Source of the DNA: Desulfatiglans anilini DSM 4660
GTDB taxonomy: Bacteria > Desulfobacterota > DSM-4660 > Desulfatiglandales > Desulfatiglandaceae
Assembly: GCF_000422285.1 (NCBI RefSeq)
Contig: NZ_AULM01000017.1
Coordinates: 1 to 64,000, forward strand
Direction: 5' to 3'
Length of the DNA: 64,000 nucleotides
The position numbers and the translations under genes were made by a program. Shown in pieces: positions 53,592 through 62,582 of this stretch; the first letter of the stretch is position 1; every line of letters begins with the position of its first letter. The notes beneath the pieces were generated by a model that had not been told where the DNA came from, did not search any database, and saw only the letters and a program-made list of their open reading frames with translations.

Positions 53592-54597
53592 AGATGTTTT
53601 GGTGATTGGTGGAGGGATCGCCGGGCTCACCGTGGCGCTGGGGCTGGCAAAGGAGGGCTGGCGCCCCTGGCTGATCGAAAAGGAAGATCGGTTGGGGGGG
53701 CATGCAGCCGCCTATGTCTGCAAGGCGGTCGAAGGGGAGTGTCAGAGGTGCGGCGCATGCCTGGTCGACCTGGCCTTGAAGGAGCATGCGTCGGAGGCCC
53801 GGATCAAGACGCTGGTGAACGCCGCGATCGAGAGGATCACGCCGTCGGGAAGCGGGCACCTCGCTGCTCTGGAAACCCCGGATGGTTTGGTCGAGCAGCC
53901 TTTCAGGGCTGTCGTTTTGTGCCACGGTTTCACCCCCTTCGATCCCCGCTCCCGGACCAACCTGGGATATGGGCGTGTTCCGAACATCATGACCGGGCAT
54001 GAGCTCGAGGCGATGCTCAAGGTTACCGGCAGGGTGCTTCGGCCGAGCGACGGGGCGGTTCCGCGGCAGATGGCCTTTGTGCAGTGCGTGGGAAGCCGGA
54101 ACGCCAGGCTGGGACATCCCTACTGTTCCCAGGTCTGCTGCGGCTACGCGCTGCGGATGGCCAGGCAGATCAAGAACCGTCTGCCCGAGACGGACCTGAC
54201 CTGTTTTTATATGGATATCCAGACCTATGGGAAGGATTTCCCCGACGTCTGGCCCGGGTTGGGCGGGGAGATCCGCTTTGTTCGGGAGATCCCGGGCGAT
54301 TACTTCAGCCTCGAAGGGGATAGGGTGGGAGTCCTGGTCGAAACGGGGGATGCCGTCGAAGAGCTGTCGTTCGACTTGCTGGTGCTGTCCGTGGGCATGG
54401 CGCCCTCTCCGGATCAGGATCGCTTCTGCGAATGGTTGAACGCACCGGTGGGGGCTGAAGGATTTCTGCGGTCGGATCCTGACAGCGGCGTATTCGTCGC
54501 CGGTAGTGCTGCAGGCCCCATGAGTATCGTCGACAGCATCGCCCATGCGCGGGCTGCGGTGAGGGACGTGGCGGGTTTTCTGGAGGGTCGGAAATGA
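53575..54597 (+). CDS. HdrA-like/QmoA-like FAD oxidoreductase (half-size)
   Basis: 340 residues, about half the usual HdrA. VLVIGGGIAGL at residues 8-18 is the FAD Rossmann motif. A cluster-binding insert has C49, C56, C59 and C62, as in HdrA/QmoA. A C-terminal FAD-binding GVFVAGSAAGP segment completes the flavoprotein. The start is TTG 53575 overlapping hdrB by 17 bp; no in-frame UGA is present, so it is not a selenoprotein. It overlaps the following gene by 4 bp (ATGA). The Hdr electron-bifurcation flavin would lie here or in the next protein. Confidence 0.88.
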   Translation: MDRTSEDVLVIGGGIAGLTVALGLAKEGWRPWLIEKEDRLGGHAAAYVCKAVEGECQRCGACLVDLALKEHASEARIKTLVNAAIERITPSGSGHLAALETPDGLVEQPFRAVVLCHGFTPFDPRSRTNLGYGRVPNIMTGHELEAMLKVTGRVLRPSDGAVPRQMAFVQCVGSRNARLGHPYCSQVCCGYALRMARQIKNRLPETDLTCFYMDIQTYGKDFPDVWPGLGGEIRFVREIPGDYFSLEGDRVGVLVETGDAVEELSFDLLVLSVGMAPSPDQDRFCEWLNAPVGAEGFLRSDPDSGVFVAGSAAGPMSIVDSIAHARAAVRDVAGFLEGRK

Positions 54598-56135
54598 AGT
54601 TGGGAGAATACGATAAGACAGTCTTGGTTATAGGAGGCGGACCGACCGCATGGGAAATGAGCCGTTCCCTCGCACAGGATGGAATCCCTGTCATGGTTGC
54701 CGCGCCTGACGACGCGGAGCGGGCCGATATGCCGTCCGGGGTCGAATGGATTTTGGGGGCGCAGGTGACGGATGTCATCGGGCAGGTCGGGGATTTTGCC
54801 GTCTGGTTGAAGGCCGGGGGCAAGCGGTTCGAGCGGCGCGCGGGGGCCATCATCCTGGCCCTGGATGCAAACCGTCAGCCGGGAGTGCTGCCTGCCGGCG
54901 CGGCCTTCGGTGAACGTATCCGGGCCATGACCGAGGCCGAAGACGTGCTGTTCGGTCGACAGGGGCATCCGTCCCTTCGAAGGGTGATTGTCCTGGACCG
55001 TTTGGATGGGTTGTCGACGGCGGCATCGCACGAGCGGCTTCTGCGGTTTGCCGTCAGGGTTCAGGAAGAGTGCAACGCCACGGTTTATGTCTTGACTTCC
55101 CAGGTGAAGGTTGCTTCGATCGGTCTCGAAATCCTGTATGGTCGTTTGAGGGACGGCGGAGGGCTCGTTGTCAAGCCGGATGCCGTTCAGGTGGAGACGG
55201 GAGACGATGCGGTCAGGATTCGTTTCAGGGATACGGTTCTGGACGAAGACGTGGTTCTGGAGGCGGATATGCTGGTCGCAGCCGAAGACGAGGCCCCTTC
55301 TCCGGAGCTGGAGCGTCTTGCGGGGGTGCTGCGCATCGAGCGCGACAAGCAAGGGTTCCTGCAGGCCGACAATGTCCTGCGGCGGCCATGCCTGACCAAC
55401 CGCCGGGGCGTTCTTTCAGTCGGTTCGAGCGCCGCCCCGTCGACGCAATGGGATACAGAACAAGGCGTCACGGCTGCCACGGTCGAGATCCGTGAGCTTT
55501 ACCGCTGGATCGAAGAGGAGGACCATCCGGACACCATCCTATACAACCGGGATTTCTGCGCATTCTGTTTGACGTGTTTCCGGGTCTGCCCCCACGGCGC
55601 GATTCATTTTACCGACCGGCCGAATTTCCTGCCGCTTGCCTGCCAACGTTGCGGACTTTGTGCCGCCGCCTGCCCGGGCGAGGCGCTGGAACTTGTCGGC
55701 TACGAGAAGGAAACCTTTTTCAAGACGTTGAGTAGCCTCAAACCCCTTGATGTGGAGGGTTCGAAACGGATCGTCGCCATCGCCTGCACGAAATCCGCCG
55801 GCCGGGTGCTGAATGCTGCGCCAGCGGATGCGGAGATCAGAAAGGGGCTGGCTTGGGTGGAGGTCCAGTGTGCCGGGACGATTCGGACCACCTCTCTCCT
55901 GCGGCTGCTCGCCCGTCCCGGACTGGTGGATGGAGTCCTGGTTCTGGCTTGCCACAATGGGAACTGTCGATCGGGGACGGGTACGGTCGTTGCCAAGAAC
56001 CTGGTGGAAAGCGTCAAGGTCCTCCTGAAGGCCATTGGCGCGGACCCGGGGCGGATCGGCTACATCTCGACTGCGGCCAATGACGAGGTCGAGTTGGCCC
56101 GGCAGATCACCGCGTTCCGCGACGGACTTCGCTGA
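54594..56135 (+). CDS. HdrA-like / ferredoxin / MvhD fusion protein
   Basis: 513 residues. An N-terminal Rossmann domain has LVIGGGPTAWEMSRSLAQDG. Two [4Fe-4S] motifs follow near 321 (CAFCLTCFRVCP) and 350 (CQRCGLCAAACP). The last about 90 residues are MvhD/FrhD-like (VEVQCAGTIRTTSL, LACHNGNCRSGTG). Such fusions couple Hdr to an electron donor such as a hydrogenase or formate dehydrogenase and resemble QmoB. No donor gene is adjacent, so the partner is unknown. Confidence 0.88.
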   Translation: MKLGEYDKTVLVIGGGPTAWEMSRSLAQDGIPVMVAAPDDAERADMPSGVEWILGAQVTDVIGQVGDFAVWLKAGGKRFERRAGAIILALDANRQPGVLPAGAAFGERIRAMTEAEDVLFGRQGHPSLRRVIVLDRLDGLSTAASHERLLRFAVRVQEECNATVYVLTSQVKVASIGLEILYGRLRDGGGLVVKPDAVQVETGDDAVRIRFRDTVLDEDVVLEADMLVAAEDEAPSPELERLAGVLRIERDKQGFLQADNVLRRPCLTNRRGVLSVGSSAAPSTQWDTEQGVTAATVEIRELYRWIEEEDHPDTILYNRDFCAFCLTCFRVCPHGAIHFTDRPNFLPLACQRCGLCAAACPGEALELVGYEKETFFKTLSSLKPLDVEGSKRIVAIACTKSAGRVLNAAPADAEIRKGLAWVEVQCAGTIRTTSLLRLLARPGLVDGVLVLACHNGNCRSGTGTVVAKNLVESVKVLLKAIGADPGRIGYISTAANDEVELARQITAFRDGLR

Positions 56136-56210
56136 TCTGCAGCCGTGGCCGATTTTTCGGGAGTCGATGCCGGGTCGCCGAAGATTCTGGAAAGACCTGT
56201 GCCAGATAGC

Positions 56211-56387
56211 TTCCAATCCGGAAATGAGGATTTTTGGATAATATCAAGGAAATCAAGCGTTTTCGCCGAGGCGACCTGCAGGTCGCCGCACAAGCAAACG
56301 TGCAGATTGACGCACAGATTGGCCAAAAAGACCATTTCCGGATGGAAACTGAGTTCTACCGCAAAATCATTTCCGTATGGAGACCAG
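56211..56387 (+). repeat. Dispersed palindromic repeat copy
   Basis: The clearest copy: TTCCAATCCGGAAATGAGG, ATATCAAGGAAATCAAGCG, GGCGACCTGCAGGTCGCC, CAAGCAAACGTGCAGATTGA, GATTGGCCAAAAAGACC and CATTTCCGGATGGAAAC, ending near 56349. A further degenerate tip (ATTTCCGTATGGAGACC) follows to about 56387. It lies between two convergent operons. Confidence 0.9.
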
Positions 56388-56404
56388 ATAACGAATCGGA
56401 GGTT

Positions 56405-59400
56405 TCAGGGTTCGTTGGGCGAGGGTATGCTTTCGAGTGCCTGATCGAACTTACGGGCGATCAGGTACTCGAATTCTTTGCCGATGAAGTCCCTGTTTTT
56501 TTTCAAGAATGATTTGATGCTATTCCAATAGTCCACCAGATCTTCAGGGTTGTGAATCGTCAGGAGGATGTTCTCGATCTCTGTCAATTTTTCCCGTCTC
56601 AGATTGTCCTTCCTCAATTCATAGAAGTCGTTCAGCCGTTGCTTCTGCTCTTCGAGAAGGCCGATTTCCCACGAGCGGTCTGCAAGATCACGGAATATCG
56701 CGTGCATTTCACCAAAGTCGTGGCATAAGGTCATTTGCCTGTCCGCCTGATGCACCAGCATGTCCGTGATTTCTGTCAATCGCTTTTCATAAGACCTTTC
56801 GAGCTTCAACTCATAATCGTCCGTTTGAAAGGGATATCTCCTCAGCGATCTGAGGCTGTAGTGGAAGTAGTCTTTGAGTTGATCTATTTTGTCGATACTT
56901 TGCATGTAAACGATCTTTTCTTCGATATCGAGCTGGTCTCTGAAGTCGACGGAGAGGGTATTGGGGAACTCCTGCTTCCTCAAAATGAGGTCGGTCTTGC
57001 TGGTCAGCAGCCGTTCCAGTTCCTGCCTGTCGTTCCAGATCTTTTCGATCGTAATGCTGTGGAGGTAATCGTTCAAGGCTTCGTATCGTTTGTCGATTGT
57101 CCGGCTGACAGGATAAAAATTCAGGAAGAGCGGCTTTTTCTGGGCGAATGCGCGTTTGGCGACCAGGAGCACCAGTGCAAGGAGCTTGATCTGGTTGTCA
57201 TAACTCAAAAAGTTGCTTACGCGTTCATACCAGAAGATGCGGATTTCGTCGTCGACGAGGTGATTGAGCAGAAAATGGCGGAGCGATTCGGGGAGCGTCT
57301 GGAGCGTGTTGTAGATTCTCAGGGCTTCGAAGGCCTCTCTTTCGAAGGTCGCGTAACCGATGCTGGTGAATTTGTGCCGTTTGTAAATATACTCCAGAGG
57401 TGTTTTCAGGACCAGATTGGCTATATCGATGAATTCCACATACCGGATGCCGCGCAGGCGCAGGATACGTTCGACCGAGAAAATCATCTTGCCGGCGGAG
57501 ACGCGTTTCGTTTTCGGCAGTTTTTCCCATCGGGTCGATTCGAGATAATCCCAAGGGGTTGTTTCCTCCGTCAGCCCGGTCTGCTGATACTCTTCGAGGG
57601 CGAAAAAGATCCCGCCGCGCAGAGCGAAACGCTCCTCGACAGCCTGGGACAGAGTGGTTTTCCCGTCCAGGATTTCATGGCAGAGGGTTCGCGTGCGGAA
57701 CATCCAGTCAGCGAGGTCTTCAAGAAGGAGATCTTCCCGGATGGCTGAGAGCATGATGAAGGAAAGCACGAAAAAGGCATCGAAAATAAGCGGGTCGCCG
57801 GCTTGGAGGACATGCTGGATAGCCAGGAAGGAAAACTCCCCCCGCAGGATGTGGTGCAGCAGGCTGTGGTGCCTTACCAGGAAAATGAGGGCGTTCAATT
57901 CCTCCGTGTCCATTCCATAACGCTGATCCAGAGGTTCATGGGAGAGGATGCAGGCGCCGGCGTCCCCCAGATCCCCAGGATTGATCAGACCATGGTATTT
58001 CTCCCGCAGCTCGGGGATCCGCCCGATGTCCTGCATGATGAACGCCTTGACGAGGGCCCTGAATACAGGGCGATTGCCTCCGATACGGTCCACCGTTCTT
58101 TCCAGTTCTTCGATCTGGGGTTCGCTCGTCCCGATAATGCCGGTGGCCATCGGTCCGAACTCTTTTTTGGCGAGCTTGTGCAGAACGGACACGTCATGGA
58201 ACGCCTCTTTCTGGTGTGTAAAGAGGGCCTGAAGTTTTTTGGTGGTGGCGATGATGTAGTGGAGTATCGGCGACTTCAGGTAAAGATGACCAGACAGATC
58301 CGCTTTTTCGAGGGCGGTCAGCTCCGGCAGAACGAAAGCGAGCAGATGAGGTGCGTATTGGTGAAGGAGATCCAGGTTTGTGTAGACCTCGTCCGGCTTG
58401 AAGATGTTTTTCAGAAAGTTTGCGCGCAGATTCTCTTTCAGCTCTTCGGCCCGGCTGAACCAGCGACGTTGCCGGGCAGGAAGCTGCAAGGCCTGTGTTT
58501 CGTTCTGTTCGGTGATCCTCTGGTGGCTTTGACAAAAGCTTTCGATGTTTGAAAAAAGGGCGTCGAGGGTCCCGAGCTCTTCGAGGGGAATGTCCGAAAG
58601 GTAGCTTCCCTCGAGCTGTGCCGCGAGAACCTGCAGCTGCCGGGTGTCCCGCTCGATGTCGATGTATGAGATCTCGAGGGAGTGAAAACGCTCATTGACC
58701 CTGAATTGGAAGCCGGTTCCGATGACGAAGGATGTTTTGGCGAGGTAAAGCTGTCGGCTGAACTGGCGCAGGAAAGCCGGGCTGAGATATTGGGTGTTGA
58801 TGGTGCGCACTTCTTTTTCAACTCTCCTGACCCGTTTTTCGGCATCGGCTGTTTCGAGGTCCGCCAAGATGGGATTGAAGTTGATAATTTCGTTTCGGGT
58901 GATATGCACGCTGATCCACAGGAGAATATATACGAGGCGGCTCTCCATACGCTGGGAAAGATGACCGGTTCCATGGAACTCGATGCCGAAGAACTTGCGG
59001 TAAAACTCGGGGGCCTGAATGGGGTCCGATTTCAGATAAGCGGATTCGAATTCCCCCAGGGTTTCGACGAACTGAATAGCGTTCTCTATCCTGAGGATCC
59101 TTTTGGGATCGTAGTCAGCTAGGACCTCCTTTTCCATGGGGCCTTTGTGGCAGAGTTCCTGCCAGTTTTCCATAAATTCAAAATGATTCATCATTTTGAG
59201 GCTTTTGCGGACGATCTTGCTCTTGATTCCCCCCATGGAGGTGATCTTTTCATCGAGGAGACGGTCCCAGTCAAGGTCGCGGTTGGTCACGATCCGAACG
59301 GTGTATTCATAGAGTTCGAACAGCTCCAAAAGCTGCTCCGAAGGCATCGGAGACTGGCGGGCCGCCTCTGTTTCAGCCATGGTCATCAGGCGGCAATAAC

Positions 59401-61123
59401 GGAGGAGGTTGACCGCCTGCTTGGGTTCCAGGGTCCTGGCCAGATCGGACAGGGGTTTCAGCGCCTTTTCGTTCATTTTTCCCGAGATGACGCGTCCCAT
59501 GGCGCTGTGGCTCAATACGATGAGGGCGATTTCCCGCAGCTCATGATGCGAAAAACCGAAAAAACGAAGATAGGGAAGGTTTTTCAAAACGCGGGTGCGG
59601 GAGCCTTCAATGCCGTCGGGATTCAGGTACTCGCGTATTTTCTTGAGGCGGTTGATCTTCTGAATCAATTTGAGGGCATCGTTCAAGGCGGGATGACGCC
59701 GGGCCTTGTTCTCGAGGGGCTGTCGAAGACGGTCGATGTAAATTTGAGGACTGCCTCTGTATTTTCCTTTCTTGAGTTTTTCGAGCACCCTGAGAGTCCG
59801 CAGCACGTATTCAAAGGAGTCTCTGTAGTCGGCCAACAATTCCGTCTGGCACCCGATCAGCCTGGACTCCGTGACCTCTTCGACGATTCTGGCGATCTCG
59901 GGCTCGATGACTTTTTTCTGGCCCAAATAGTTGATCAGATAATCCGGTGCGTAATCTTTGCACGAAAAGCGCTCCGCCCAATCTTCGGCCACATACTCGG
60001 GGACGAGCGGCTTCAGGAAGATTTTATCGAAGAAAATGGAGACCGTTCGCTCCCAGTTTTTGGCCTGGTTGCGAAGAAGGGCGGGTTCTGCAAATTCAAA
60101 ATCGAAATAGGGAAGGGTTTCAATCTCCTCAACCGATATTTCGTCAATCGGTTTTCCTTTGGTGAGGTGGTCGAGAACCTCTTGTTCAATATAGAGGCCG
60201 CTCAAATAATTCTGAAAATCAGAGATATTAATAAGGCTTTTGGATCCGTTGAACTTGTATCTCTTCTTCGTCTTAAAAATATGCGTAAATAGGGCAAACT
60301 TTTTTAATTCTCTCAACGTTTTAAGAGTCACTTCGGTGCTGCGATTGGTTTTTTCAGTGTGATATTTTGCAATTATAAAAATTTCACCATTGTCTTTCAA
60401 CAAGCGATACACATGCGCTAATATATAAATCGCATATTGATCAAGCCTTCTCCTTGACAGCATTTCGCGGGATAATGCGCTGAATTTTTCAAACAGAATG
60501 ATCTCGTAAATATCACTTGTAAATAAGATAAGATCGAAGGTTATGTTGAGGTTTATCAACGTATCAATCGAATCTATCACGATAAATTCATGATCTTTAA
60601 AAGTGAGACTGATTTCATTGATGACAAGGTCATCCTGTTGTCCAATGATTCCGATCGTGCTGTGCTCTTTTAAAAATTTCTTTTTGCTGTGATACTCGAT
60701 GATTCTGCCGATTTGATAGACTCTCGAGCGGATATGCGCAAGGGTGTTCGATAGAATGTGAAAAGGGATGAGATAATAGGGCCGCCCGAGACTCGAAAAA
60801 CGGATCAGAAGGCCGATCCGTTTGTAGATTTGATTGATTCTCTTGAAGTTTTTGCGAATGTCTTCAGGGTTGTCGAGATCGATGGATTGAAGAAATTCTA
60901 TATCATCATCGTCGAGGCGGTCGTATATTTCGAAAAGGCCCAATCCATAGGCATTGCCGCCGAAACGGCTTTGCAGTTGGGACGGATGTTTGAGAGACGG
61001 AAATGTCCCCAGAAGGATGTCTGCCGGGTCGATGCCAAGAGAAGCGTATTCTTCAGGGCGGATCGGTTTGAAGGAGCTTTCTTCGAGGAGGTGTTCCGTA
61101 GAGAGCGATTCACTGGGATCCAT
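56405..61123 (-). CDS. Very large protein with methyltransferase-like and GlnD-like HD regions
   Basis: About 1,572 residues from ATG 61123 (a TTG eight codons upstream is also possible). Around residues 155-290 a Rossmann-like pattern (STIGIIGQQDD, FDLILFTSDIYE, RLLKDNGEIFIIAKY) resembles a degenerate SAM methyltransferase. Around residues 1025-1150 a GlnD-like HD region appears: AFIMQDIGRIPE, where HD is replaced by QD, and LVRHHSLLHHILRGEF. The rest is helical, with no signal peptide. I do not recognise the family as a whole. The 5' part (60180-60750) is much more AT-rich than its neighbours, a sign of transfer or special constraint. Alone in its transcription unit. Confidence 0.7.
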   Translation of the reverse strand: MDPSESLSTEHLLEESSFKPIRPEEYASLGIDPADILLGTFPSLKHPSQLQSRFGGNAYGLGLFEIYDRLDDDDIEFLQSIDLDNPEDIRKNFKRINQIYKRIGLLIRFSSLGRPYYLIPFHILSNTLAHIRSRVYQIGRIIEYHSKKKFLKEHSTIGIIGQQDDLVINEISLTFKDHEFIVIDSIDTLINLNITFDLILFTSDIYEIILFEKFSALSREMLSRRRLDQYAIYILAHVYRLLKDNGEIFIIAKYHTEKTNRSTEVTLKTLRELKKFALFTHIFKTKKRYKFNGSKSLINISDFQNYLSGLYIEQEVLDHLTKGKPIDEISVEEIETLPYFDFEFAEPALLRNQAKNWERTVSIFFDKIFLKPLVPEYVAEDWAERFSCKDYAPDYLINYLGQKKVIEPEIARIVEEVTESRLIGCQTELLADYRDSFEYVLRTLRVLEKLKKGKYRGSPQIYIDRLRQPLENKARRHPALNDALKLIQKINRLKKIREYLNPDGIEGSRTRVLKNLPYLRFFGFSHHELREIALIVLSHSAMGRVISGKMNEKALKPLSDLARTLEPKQAVNLLRYCRLMTMAETEAARQSPMPSEQLLELFELYEYTVRIVTNRDLDWDRLLDEKITSMGGIKSKIVRKSLKMMNHFEFMENWQELCHKGPMEKEVLADYDPKRILRIENAIQFVETLGEFESAYLKSDPIQAPEFYRKFFGIEFHGTGHLSQRMESRLVYILLWISVHITRNEIINFNPILADLETADAEKRVRRVEKEVRTINTQYLSPAFLRQFSRQLYLAKTSFVIGTGFQFRVNERFHSLEISYIDIERDTRQLQVLAAQLEGSYLSDIPLEELGTLDALFSNIESFCQSHQRITEQNETQALQLPARQRRWFSRAEELKENLRANFLKNIFKPDEVYTNLDLLHQYAPHLLAFVLPELTALEKADLSGHLYLKSPILHYIIATTKKLQALFTHQKEAFHDVSVLHKLAKKEFGPMATGIIGTSEPQIEELERTVDRIGGNRPVFRALVKAFIMQDIGRIPELREKYHGLINPGDLGDAGACILSHEPLDQRYGMDTEELNALIFLVRHHSLLHHILRGEFSFLAIQHVLQAGDPLIFDAFFVLSFIMLSAIREDLLLEDLADWMFRTRTLCHEILDGKTTLSQAVEERFALRGGIFFALEEYQQTGLTEETTPWDYLESTRWEKLPKTKRVSAGKMIFSVERILRLRGIRYVEFIDIANLVLKTPLEYIYKRHKFTSIGYATFEREAFEALRIYNTLQTLPESLRHFLLNHLVDDEIRIFWYERVSNFLSYDNQIKLLALVLLVAKRAFAQKKPLFLNFYPVSRTIDKRYEALNDYLHSITIEKIWNDRQELERLLTSKTDLILRKQEFPNTLSVDFRDQLDIEEKIVYMQSIDKIDQLKDYFHYSLRSLRRYPFQTDDYELKLERSYEKRLTEITDMLVHQADRQMTLCHDFGEMHAIFRDLADRSWEIGLLEEQKQRLNDFYELRKDNLRREKLTEIENILLTIHNPEDLVDYWNSIKSFLKKNRDFIGKEFEYLIARKFDQALESIPSPNEP

Positions 61124-61172
61124 TTGCACCCTTTGGAAAAGAATCAAAAAGGTTGTTTACGCTGTAAAAATC

Positions 61173-62276
61173 TCATTCAGCCCTGAGTTTGATGTCGGAG
61201 TTTGGAGGCAAAGGCCATGTTTTCAAAGCGGAAACGAAGCGCTCCCAGACAGCTCCCAACCCGTTGGGTTGCCGGATGCAAAAAATGATCATGAGCAGGA
61301 TGGCGGCTGTTTCCCAGACGGGGAACGGAAAATGGGACCAAAGGGCGCTAAATGTGCCGGAGATTCGATGGCTTGCAGAGCTGAGTACTTCAGAAAAAAG
61401 GACCAGGAAGGATGCACCGAAAAAGGGACCGATCAGCCGCCCCACGCCTCCGAAAAGCACCAGGAGGATCAGTACAAGGGATAATGGGACTCCGAAGCTG
61501 TGCACCGTCGGCAGGCCATAAAGCAGAAAGAAAAGACCGCCTGCCATGCCGGCGCAGAAAGCGCAGACAGAAAAGCCCAGGCATGTCAGAGGCCATTCCC
61601 GGATGCCGGCTGCCGCAGTTGAAGGGCGGTCTTCACGCAGGCTCCTGAGCGCCCTCCCATACCGCGTGTGAAGGAGATTCTGGAGCAGGAGGGTGATCAG
61701 GATGGCCGTGAGCAGCGCCACGATCATCAGGGTTGGTTGAGCGTGAGGCTTGAACGACGCTGAAGCAGGCACCAAAAGTAAGACCGTTTGATTCCAGAGA
61801 GGGTCGTGTTTTGGAAGAAGGGCCAATCCATACGTGATGAGAAGTTGCGCCAGGAGGGTCACCGCGGCAAGATGAAAGGGTTTAAGACGAGCCGAAGGCC
61901 ACGCGAAGAACAGGAAACTCAAAGCGGCAGCGCTTGTTCCGCCGGCAGGCACGGCAAGCCAGAAAGGCATGGCGAGCTTTTCCAGGAAAAACATCGTGGC
62001 AACGGCGCCCGTACCAAATAAGGCACCCTGGCAAAAAGAAACCTGTGCAGAAAATCCGATCAGGAAATTGAGTCCTTGAGCCGCAAGCGCATAGATGGAA
62101 ATTCTAGTCAAAAGAGACAGTCCGTTTTCAGGCGCCCATAGGACGAGGGCAAAGCTGATCAGGCCGAGAGGCAGCAGAAAATGCAGGGTTGTCGAGGAGC
62201 GCCGAATCGGATGAATGATCCGAGAAACGAGGGCTAAATCCGAACCGCTGTCTTTTTCTGCCTTTCGATAGGGCAT
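61173..62276 (-). CDS. livM: Branched-chain amino-acid-type ABC permease LivM
   Basis: 367 residues with about 8-10 membrane segments. The GLNFLIGFSAQVSFCQGALF helix and the cytoplasmic TRYGRALRSLREDRPSTAAA loop, which contacts the ATPase, identify LivM; VLFGGVGRLIGPFFGASFL is the late conserved segment. It would import branched-chain amino acids or aromatic/aliphatic acids. LivH, its obligate partner, is not found where expected. A minus-oriented repeat tip lies 28 bp upstream of the start. Confidence 0.85.
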   Translation of the reverse strand: MPYRKAEKDSGSDLALVSRIIHPIRRSSTTLHFLLPLGLISFALVLWAPENGLSLLTRISIYALAAQGLNFLIGFSAQVSFCQGALFGTGAVATMFFLEKLAMPFWLAVPAGGTSAAALSFLFFAWPSARLKPFHLAAVTLLAQLLITYGLALLPKHDPLWNQTVLLLVPASASFKPHAQPTLMIVALLTAILITLLLQNLLHTRYGRALRSLREDRPSTAAAGIREWPLTCLGFSVCAFCAGMAGGLFFLLYGLPTVHSFGVPLSLVLILLVLFGGVGRLIGPFFGASFLVLFSEVLSSASHRISGTFSALWSHFPFPVWETAAILLMIIFCIRQPNGLGAVWERFVSALKTWPLPPNSDIKLRAE

Positions 62277-62304
62277 GTTGTGTATCAGCCTGAAGAATTA
62301 ATGA

Positions 62305-62446
62305 GTTTCCATCCGGAAATGGTCTTTTTGGCCAATCTCGGCGTCAATCTGCACGTTTGTTTGTGCGGCGACCTGTAGGTCGCCTCCGCACAAACGCTTG
62401 ATTTCCTTGATATTGGCCAAAAATCCTCATTTCCGGATTGGAGGCT
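62305..62446 (-). repeat. Dispersed palindromic repeat copy
   Basis: GTTTCCATCCGGAAATGGTC, TTTTTGGCCAATCTCGGCG, centre GGCGACCTGTAGGTCGCC, ATTTCCTTGATATTGGCC and CATTTCCGGATTGGAGGC. Full-length; its tip ends 28 bp upstream of livM. Confidence 0.9.
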
Positions 62447-62539
62447 CGGTCCTACCGGGACATCATTTCCGCATGGATCTAATGGGTGTCTCTTCGTGCG
62501 GAAACGGTCTTTGGGTCGCCGTATAAGGAAAAGCACCGT

Positions 62540-62582
62540 TTGACGCCGGGAATGGCAAAAAAGATCATTTCCGAGCGGAAAC
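62540..62582 (+). repeat. Partial repeat (right arm only) at the truncated gene end
   Basis: TTGACGCCGGGAATGGCAAA then ATCATTTCCGAGCGGAAAC matches the right arm of the repeat and stops at the TAG of the acyl-CoA synthetase-like ORF. Confidence 0.65.

Noticed and set aside
53575-56135. Selenocysteine in the HdrA-like proteins
   Set aside because: HdrA selenoproteins exist in sulfate reducers and selB is in the window, but both frames run without an internal UGA and use Cys at the cluster sites.
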